A model generated the notes under the pieces. That model was not told where the DNA came from, did not search any database, and worked only from the letters and a program-made list of their open reading frames with translations. A stretch of 64,000 nt of DNA from Sipunculus nudus. Lineage: Eukaryota > Annelida > Sipuncula > Golfingiida > Sipunculidae. The translations under genes and the position numbers were made by a program. The first letter of the stretch is position 1. Each line of letters starts with the position of its first letter. The stretch is from positions 66,310,929 through 66,374,928 of the forward strand of contig CM049312.1 in the NCBI GenBank assembly GCA_026874595.1, in the 5' to 3' direction. Below, in pieces: positions 61,001-64,000 of the stretch.

Positions 61001-63293
61001 GCCACTCGAGCCCCCGATGGCCAGGGGTGGAGGTGGGGTTGGCGTGGGGGCCTCCACAGCAGACGCCCCCACCCCCATCCCCCAGCTGCAACCTGGCATA
61101 TGCCCAGAACATCATTGGACGATCAGAGATGTACATTTGTTTTCGTCATTAACCAACATGGCTTACAAACAACTGTGATAACATTTTTACCGACAGGGCA
61201 AAAACAAGTTCATGCAGGCTGGCTACATTTTCCCATGTATCTGTGATTTGTTTTTCTTCTGAAAAAGTGGGGTACGTCTTTGGTGCATAAAGTAGGCAAA
61301 GGGGTTAATTTCAAAACCAGACAGCAAACAGTAGAATACAAAGAAAGAAAGCGAAGTAAACAAATAAACTTTCGACGATGTTTTATTTAGGAAGAGTGGA
61401 TATAATGGTATAACAACAGATAAACGTTACAACGAAAACGATTTAAACTAATGCCAACGTATAATTTTATAACGTGACCTGTACTCGCCAGGGTGTTCAG
61501 GATAATTTAATTTGGTATATCATGTTCATTTATTTTAGTTACAACATCGACTTTGACGATACACTATCTTATGATACGATTATATACGGTTTATCTTATA
61601 TACGATTATTGTGATAATTCGCCCACGACGTGTCATTGGACCCTCGTATAGTTTCATTACTATAAACGTTTTCAAGGATAGGTCCATGGCCTGTTGCTGG
61701 CACTGTTTATTGAATGAGGTTGAAGGTAACCTTACAATAAGAATTATACCCGACTGCTAATGGCTTTTGCGTTTCGCATTTTATACTAAAGGGGTTAGGA
61801 AGATTCCAGTGACCTTTTAGAACGAGTATAGTGGTAGCCTATGAAAAGGATAACAGAAAATGGGCTAATGCTTGTCTTGTTTCTGCATTTGAGATCGTGT
61901 ACTAGTATGTTCAATACATTTGCTTTCTGAGATGCTAGTTCAATTATGCTTAGGTTGCTTTTGTGACAGCTAATTTATATGAAATATGTGCTCTGCAAGG
62001 CGGGTGAAATAATAAACTTTTAGTAAGCTGTGGCCGTTGTATATTTACTTGGATTCTTCGGTTAAAATCTTTCACAGGGACACCTATATTGTAATTACAT
62101 AACAACATAAACACAATGATCCCTCGAAAAAGGCATGCCCTCTGGTAGCGGGTCTAAGGTGAAAAACAAAAGCTGTTACTGAAGGCCAAGGTCTTGTCAC
62201 GACGTTTGTTCAGGACGGTAATAACATTTTAATAACTATATCCAGTAGAAAACAAGGAAAAGCATCTCTATGAGGCACATGTGTAAGAAAAACACTAGTA
62301 TGACGGAGGAATATTGATGGACTCATTGTAAAACCTTAGAAATAACGGAGTTTTGGCGGTATGCTTTTTAGCTATAACTTTTAAGTAATGCCTTTAGAAG
62401 TTTACTTGTTACATCATGTGGTCATGAGGGTGTGTTTATTTCTTTATGTCTATTTTAATTCGGTCTCTGTTTTCTTTTTATAAACAAGACAATATATATC
62501 ACATATTTTGTTTAATACAATATAGTGTTTCAAAACACAAGTGATTGAATGAAAGTTTGACATGATAAAAAGATGCATCCATAGCGGAAAGGCAACTTTT
62601 CAGGCGGAAAGTAAAAAAATCTAATTATCTGTTTCTCCGGTGCTGTCATCCTCAATAATTAACATATCCTGGTTGGAATTATAGGTTATTGTGGCATGAG
62701 CCAACTTGCTCCGACGCCATACCAGAAGTGTACTTGCCCATAGGGAGAGGTGTTAGGTCAGTCCATCATACATAGGGGTGATACATGACGATACAACAGT
62801 ATCCCCATTATTTGTCCATTGTATACGATTATAAGTCCTTACCTGAAGGCATTTTGATTGCAAATGGTGACGGCAGGAAACTGAAGCGTTTTGTTGTGAT
62901 TGATTTTAATGTTCACCGCTACGGGACGCTTCAGGAAGTAGCTGAAGCTGAATGAGGTCTGTATGATGAAACTCACAATACAGCCGATCACAATCAAACA
63001 CCAGATGTATCTGAAATAAATGAAAGCTGATTAGTGTGAATTTTACAAATGTAATAATAAAATTCAGAAACTCTTTTAGCTCCAAATATGGTGCAAGGAA
63101 ATCAAAAAATGACGCTGAATAAAGCATTCTGCCATGACAAACGTCTCGTTTAATCGGGACTTTGTCTTCTAATAGTGGCCACTGGTTGGGCACAAGGAAA
63201 AGTCCATTAAATTTTGTATCGACGTTACATACCTGAGTCGAGATCGGAGAACTATATCTAGCGTGAGGCGGTATGGCCGGCAAACAACGCCAC
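38023..63293 (-). CDS. DEG/ENaC/ASIC-family sodium channel with a giant extracellular insert, 10 exons
   Basis: Exons 63293-63233, 63010-62843, 58621-58457, 57909-57779, 53867-53686, 52828-52669, 44625-44569, 43331-41657, 39527-39436 and 38192-38023 join with consistent phase to about 950 residues. They show SRLRYIW plus TM1, FPAVTICNQNAFR, the finger segment with GLCYTFN, GLRLRLNIEQYEY, VPPGS, PYGRCD and CGCKDIFMP, VCNLTSYLEC, CYCPISC, the palm return NNFLNLDVYMKELYYE, and TM2 with LLSDLGGNIGLWVGATVLT. These are the landmarks of amiloride-sensitive sodium channels, trimeric plasma-membrane channels gated by peptides, protons or mechanical force; which gate applies here is unknown. Typical members have 500-700 residues; the excess is a helical insert in the 1,675-bp exon. 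The most N-terminal exon (HG gating motif) was not found and may lie beyond the window. Confidence 0.93.
38640..39060 (-). mobile_element. LINE reverse-transcriptase C-terminal fragment
   Basis: A 119-residue frame (39046-38687) contains ISKYLGVVVQDTL, then HRFRTCSLPVLASLYQAYCS and a FYNVTLW-type block, as found after the catalytic core of non-LTR reverse transcriptases (K-Y-L-G-V motif). The catalytic part is absent, so it is a 5'-truncated copy. It lies in the last channel intron in the same orientation as the gene. Confidence 0.7.
39436..39527 (-). CDS. DEG/ENaC channel, palm-to-TM2 exon
   Basis: 92 bp; acceptor GATATTACAG, donor CTGA|GTGAGT. Phase 2 in, phase 1 out, matching both neighbours. 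It encodes NNFLNLDVYMKELYYEEMHQ and ends AYSTTNLL, the palm beta strands just before TM2; ASIC1 has V-L-D-I-F-F-E-x-L-N-Y-E-T here. Too short to show as an open frame, it was found from the phase mismatch between its neighbours. Confidence 0.9.
40021..40101. repeat. Compound (CT)n(TA)n(GT)n microsatellite
   Basis: CTCTCTCT.. to 40056, then TATATA.. to about 40082 and GTGTGTGTGT to 40100, ending immediately before the long-TIR element. Confidence 0.95.
40105..41382. mobile_element. 1.28-kb element with about 240-bp terminal inverted repeats, TA flanks
   Basis: The left end CAGTCAAAGTGTAAAATCAG and the right end (reverse complement CAGTCAATGTGTAAAATCAG) are flanked by TA at 40103-40104 and 41383-41384. 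The arms stay aligned to about 40330 and 41140, including CCAATTCAA, ACCATATTAGAATACATATAT. Each arm is itself made of several imperfect copies of CAATTTACAAATTGACTGAAAT. The interior has a direct repeat (about 40850-40985 and 41060-41190) and no transposase frame. The TA sites suggest a Tc1/mariner-like origin. It lies in a channel intron, 275 bp from the giant exon. Confidence 0.8.
41657..43331 (-). CDS. DEG/ENaC channel, giant exon with helical insert
   Basis: Acceptor TTTTTACTACAG before 43331, donor ATAAG|GTAAGG at 41657; 1,675 bp, no stop. The first Met (43320) is internal. Numbering from it: residues 9-37 carry the family cysteine motif (CYCPISC) and SYGALS; residues 548-555 (NKVNFEFI) lead into the conserved palm. 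Residues about 40-545 are an insertion rich in Leu, Lys, Glu, Arg with heptad-like spacing, predicted mostly helical. It has two extra cysteines (C121, C298) and seven N-glycosylation motifs (N89, N203, N253, N276, N331, N479, N494), consistent with an extracellular location. No hydrophobic membrane segment is visible in it. No homologue is recognised. Confidence 0.9.
43790..43842. repeat. (AT)n microsatellite
   Basis: About 50 bp of AT dinucleotides preceded by mixed TATATGTGTG; channel intron. Confidence 0.95.
44070..44532 (+). mobile_element. TTAA-flanked MITE, copy 4 (complete)
   Basis: TTAA at 44066-44069 and 44533-44536. Left end AGGTACCAATTAACC; right end, reverse complemented, AGGGGCCCAATCACC. 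The body is nearly identical to 33915-34371 (GCTTCCTCTGTGTATATTTTAA, AACACAGCAATGTTGACAAA, GTTGCAAAACGCCATTT). It begins about 32 bp downstream of a channel splice donor. Confidence 0.78.
44569..44625 (-). CDS. DEG/ENaC channel, VCNLxxYxxC exon
   Basis: 57-bp exon, acceptor CTTTTTGCAG, donor GGAAG|GTAAGG; phase 1 in and out. With the split codons it reads GYPPVCNLTSYLECLLPQEA, matching the (V/Y)C-x-x-x-x-Y-x-x-C block that precedes the C-x-C-P-x-x-C motif in this family. Confidence 0.92.
45120..45138. repeat. Poly(C) tract
   Basis: About 18 consecutive C; its length is probably unreliable in any assembly. Confidence 0.9.
45160..47150 (+). repeat. GTGACCTTGACC dispersed repeat, long copy
   Basis: From TAGGGACCCATGGGTCTCGACGCTCAGCTG to GACTTACAGTCAGCTGAGCT. 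The interior is a tandem of units of about 290 bp, each with two halves: GTGGGTCCTGTGACCTTGACC .. ACTGGAGTTATCATC and GATGGCCCCTGTGACC .. GGTTTGGGATGAAAAGTTTGG. Unit starts fall near 45451, 45730, 46022, 46170 and 46463. The end carries the GGTGGCGCCACCA module seen at the start of the window. No coding capacity; it lies in a channel intron. Confidence 0.85.
47160..48120. other. Intronic, nothing recognised
   Basis: AT-rich channel intron sequence without repeats shared elsewhere in the window. Confidence 0.45.
48150..48770 (-). repeat. Tandem array of the CATATTGGAATTCCGACAGG family, reversed
   Basis: Same unit as at 22900-23885 but on the minus strand: ACCTGTCAGAATTCCAATATAGCCACCACAGC, GATTTTCTTTCGC, ATCTCAACAAGAA, GGGATCATTGGTGCC, in about four to five units. 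The plus-strand frames that cross it come from the repeat. Confidence 0.75.
48895..51930 (+). mobile_element. Decayed LINE (non-LTR retrotransposon), endonuclease and reverse transcriptase
   Basis: In shifting frames one can follow an AP-endonuclease domain (TWNAHGLMNKIKS; LILLGDFNAR; DPSDHFPL), a reverse transcriptase (RGKALWPDGV; KLFTKILANKIQ; QPGYRKGYSTVDHTF), the post-catalytic block (TPVLSYGSELWGY) and a basic C-terminal part (LRCPCHGLRIEKGRY). The YADD active site reads YAYD and several stops and frameshifts interrupt it, so it is dead. It is antisense to the channel gene, within the intron between 52669 and 44625. The clade was not assigned. Confidence 0.85.
51935..52660. other. Intronic; GGACTCG-rich stretch
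   Basis: At about 52085-52130 and 52375-52515 the phrase GACTCGG(A/G)(C/T)TT recurs many times (GGACTCGGACTTTGACT, GACCTAGACTCGGGCTTGG), a degenerate 6- to 12-bp repeat. No exon. Confidence 0.5.
52669..52828 (-). CDS. DEG/ENaC channel, PYGxC .. CxC exon
   Basis: Acceptor ATGAATTACAG, donor AGAAG|GTGAGA; phase 0 in, phase 1 out. Encodes LHDLAEPYGRCD, YYPFYTVASCQIERLL and VDTCGCKDIFMPD, the thumb-proximal cysteine pattern conserved across DEG/ENaC channels. Confidence 0.93.
53686..53867 (-). CDS. DEG/ENaC channel, beta-ball/palm exon
   Basis: Acceptor ACATTTCAG, donor GTCGAG|GTAGGA; phase 1 in, phase 0 out. Encodes GSRGGLRLRLNIEQYEY, GAGVKVQVHHQQDVP and LGVSVPPGS, all family landmarks. The first ~20 bases and the acceptor are part of a 44-bp tandem repeat. 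Confidence 0.93.
53850..54035 (-). repeat. 44-bp minisatellite duplicating a splice acceptor
   Basis: Four units with exact 44-bp spacing: the CAG acceptor trinucleotide (minus strand) lies at 53868-53870, 53912-53914, 53956-53958 and 54000-54002. Each is preceded by AT(G/A)TA..TTT and followed by GG(T/A)(C/A)A(C/T)GTG(G/T)TG. The unit thus contains the end of the intron and the start of the exon. Confidence 0.85.
54302..54715 (+). repeat. GTGACCTTGACC dispersed repeat, truncated copy
   Basis: Starts ACTAGGGACCAATGGGTCTCGACACTCAG like the copy at 45160, follows it through GTGACCTTGATC, CACATGTGGAAAATGGAAGG and GTGACCTTGACCTTTGATATCATGACC, and stops within a unit. Confidence 0.8.
54720..56535. 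other. Intronic; repeat fragments
   Basis: CATGTGTCATGACGCTCAGCTACG near 55320 is another start of the GTGACCTTGACC family. At 55690-55900, GGTGGCCATATCGGATTTCTGACAGG belongs to the 150-bp unit family. No exon was found. Confidence 0.55.
56540..57655 (+). repeat. GTGACCTTGACC dispersed repeat, third long copy
   Basis: Units with GTGACCTTGACCTCTGACC (about 56872), CCTGTGACATTGATCCTTGACC (57138) and CCTGTGACCTTGACCGTTGACC (57286), each followed by the GGTTTGGGATGAAA(A/G)GTTTGGC half. The end is GGATATAGGTCGCAGTGACC, CGGACGGACAGAC and CATGAGTGAAAGTCAGG. Channel intron. Confidence 0.8.
57779..57909 (-). CDS. DEG/ENaC channel, GxCYTFN exon
   Basis: Acceptor TCTCATGCCAG, donor ACAG|GTAGGA; phase 2 in, phase 1 out. 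Encodes CEWKGQRCGPEDFNQTITDH, then GLCYTFNGLG and HSVLETHKT. The F-x-x-x-x-T-x-x-G-x-C-(Y/F)-T-F-N pattern is diagnostic for the family. Two N-glycosylation motifs (NQT, NHS). Confidence 0.93.
57991..58044. repeat. (TA)n microsatellite
   Basis: About 45 bp of TA repeats, then TTTATATATAC; channel intron. Confidence 0.95.
58457..58621 (-). CDS. DEG/ENaC channel, early finger exon
   Basis: Acceptor TTGTTTGAAG, donor CTTAG|GTATGT; phase 2 in and out. Encodes TTRAAELGWYDMISDMF, then an acidic stretch with NVS, and ends VRDLVL. It joins QNAFR on one side and SCEWKG on the other; the phases confirm the assignment, although the region itself is variable in the family. Confidence 0.88.
58684..60262 (+). 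repeat. GTGACCTTGACC dispersed repeat, fourth copy (interrupted)
   Basis: Starts CCCGTGGGTCATGACGCTCAGTTGAC. Full-quality units resume at 59395 (AACTGGAGCTATCATTTGG, GTGACCTTGACCTTTGACCTCATGACC at 59582). Two GGTGGCGCCACCA/GGTACCACCAGG modules occur near 59926 and 60070, and the final block ends at about 60262. The middle (58750-59390) is diverged. Confidence 0.75.
60277..60852. mobile_element. Foldback element with a 40-bp tandem core
   Basis: Left arm 60277-60413 and right arm about 60718-60852 are reverse complements (CAGATTTCTATCGCGAATGG versus CCTCGCGATAGTAATCTG; GGGTGCGCAGCGGG versus GGGTGCACCGCGGG; CACCGGGTGGCC in both). Between them, about 60500-60720, five units of about 40 bp (GGCCTAAGGACACCACATG .. 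TAATGCT .. TACCCTGG) form a tandem array. No coding function; the 161-residue minus frame crossing it is repeat-driven. Confidence 0.75.
61005..61085. other. G-rich stretch, quadruplex potential
   Basis: Plus strand GGGGTGGAGGTGGGG then GGCGTGGGGGCC, followed by a C-rich mirror (CGCCCCCACCCCCATCCCCC), so each strand has runs of three to five G and the two halves can also pair as a hairpin. No gene was recognised. Confidence 0.45.
61180..62830. other. Intronic, nothing recognised
   Basis: AT-rich first-intron sequence of the channel gene; no exon, repeat or element identified. Confidence 0.45.
62843..63010 (-). CDS. DEG/ENaC channel, TM1 exon
   Basis: Acceptor TTTATTTCAG, donor TTCAG|GTAAGG; phase 2 in and out. 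Encodes YIWCLIVIGCIVSFIIQTSF (TM1), then YFLKRPVAVNIKI and LQFPAVTICNQNAF. F-P-A-V-T-I-C-N-x-N is the family hallmark just outside TM1. Confidence 0.95.
63233..63293 (-). CDS. DEG/ENaC channel, pre-TM1 exon (probable)
   Basis: 61 bp; acceptor GGAGACAG, donor CTCAG|GTATGT, phase 2 out, which fits the TM1 exon exactly. Encodes GVVCRPYRLTLDIVLRSRLR, so that the join reads SRLRYIW, the basic run before TM1 usual in the family. The polypyrimidine tract is weak, so the 5' limit is less sure. The exon is partly duplicated at 63523-63637. Confidence 0.65.
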
Positions 63294-63522
63294 CTGTCTC
63301 CAATTAGTTCAACTTGTGGTGTTTTATCAAAAAATATCTGCTCATTACAGGTGTTCAGTCGTGGAAAAATATTCTAAATTAACAGAGCCGACTTTAAAAC
63401 ACGTTGAGGCGTTTATTTTTTAACAGGGAGTTTAATTTAGCATGAACGCCCAGGGTGTTGAAGAATTAATACCGGCATTTCAATAACAACGTCTGAATGC
63501 GTTTTTCTGTTTGAGCCAAGTT

Positions 63523-63637
63523 AGATCGGGACTTTGTCTTCTTATAGTGGCCACTGGTTGGTCACAAGGAAAAGTCCATTAAATTTTGTATCGACTAGTA
63601 ACATACCTGAGTCAAGGTCGGAGAACTATATCTAGCG
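63523..63637 (-). pseudogene. Broken partial copy of the pre-TM1 exon and its donor
   Basis: About 115 bp nearly identical to about 63153-63263, covering the 3' half of the pre-TM1 exon (ACGCTAGATATAGTTCTCCGA), the donor CTCAG|GTATGT and intron sequence. Here CGATCTCGACTC became CGACCTTGACTC, giving a TGA in the channel frame. The copy is bounded on both sides by the 11-bp direct repeat TGAGCCAAGTT (63512-63522 and 63638-63648). Confidence 0.75.
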
Positions 63638-63649
63638 TGAGCCAAGTTT

Positions 63650-64000
63650 AAAACGCCAAACGCATAATATTAATCTCTACTGGTGTTTCCTTTCAACACT
63701 TGAATGCGTTATTACCATGGCAATAACTCGAATAATTTTCTTCTTGTGGTTGTAGGTTTAACCGACATATTAATTTTCCCTCTTCACGATGTTTATAAAA
63801 TCCTAATATTGCTCATATATAGACCGAGATTCTTATAATACCCGTGCGTGTTCCAGGCCGCATGTCATTTGCGCTATTTAAAAAACACCAGAAAATCATA
63901 TCATGTGTACCTCGATTTCGAGCTACTGTGAGTTCAAGGCGCCACCACCAGATGTCACCTCCGCCCGGTCAAAGGATCTGCAAAATCGCTCCCTATTTTG
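63650..64000. other. Window end, nothing recognised
   Basis: A GGCGCCACCACCAGATG phrase at about 63939 recalls the dispersed repeat. The first coding exon of the channel (with the His-Gly motif) was not identified here. Confidence 0.4.

Noticed and set aside
60614-61099. 161-residue minus-strand open frame
   Set aside because: It runs through the 40-bp tandem core and arm of a foldback element and a G/C-rich stretch; its low-complexity peptide follows the DNA repeat.
62906-63283. 125-residue minus-strand frame crossing the pre-TM1 exon and intron
   Set aside because: It uses a different frame from the channel and ends in the TM1 exon out of frame; the spliced channel reading explains the conserved residues better.

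Overview
The window is nuclear DNA from an animal, most likely a lophotrochozoan and probably a bivalve mollusc. Support for this: AT-rich sequence, short exons with GT-AG introns, two animal membrane-protein families, dense (AT)n tracts, and dispersed repeats built around GTGACCTTGACCTTTGACC and GGTGGCGCCACCA motifs that I associate with bivalve genomes. The species cannot be fixed from the sequence, and I saw no bacterial features.

Two genes can be reconstructed exon by exon. (1) A plus-strand SLC22-type (organic cation/anion) transporter runs from about 21.18 to 35.72 kb in ten recognisable exons; only the first exon, holding most of TM1, is missing. (2) A minus-strand DEG/ENaC/ASIC-type sodium channel runs from 63.29 to 38.02 kb in ten recognisable exons whose splice phases all agree; the extreme N-terminus is not found. 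The genes converge tail to tail with 2.3 kb between their stop codons. Both products would be plasma-membrane proteins; nothing shows that they work together.

The most striking observation is in the channel. One 1,675-bp exon (41657-43331) encodes the conserved cysteine motif at its start and the return to the palm domain at its end. Between them lie about 500 predicted helical residues, where the ASIC/ENaC proteins I know have roughly 15-25 (the knuckle position). The reading frame is open throughout and in phase with both flanking exons. The channel also reads Gly-Ala-Thr at the selectivity filter instead of Gly-X-Ser.

The other sequence is introns and intergenic DNA rich in repeats. 0-12 kb: dispersed repeat, palindromic arrays, two sets of inverted duplications, and two copies of an unrecognised 181-bp exon, one broken by a stop. 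12-21 kb: a piggyBac-like end, a pogo-like TIR element and a duplicated 43-bp minisatellite block. 21-36 kb: the transporter, with TTAA-flanked MITEs close to its exons, a second pogo-like element and arrays of XhoI/BglII-like palindromes. 36-64 kb: the channel, whose introns hold a long-TIR element (40105-41382), a dead LINE (about 48.9-51.9 kb), a LINE fragment, GTGACCTTGACC repeats, a 44-bp minisatellite that has copied a splice acceptor, and a foldback element with a 40-bp tandem core. I found no tRNA, rRNA or CRISPR array.
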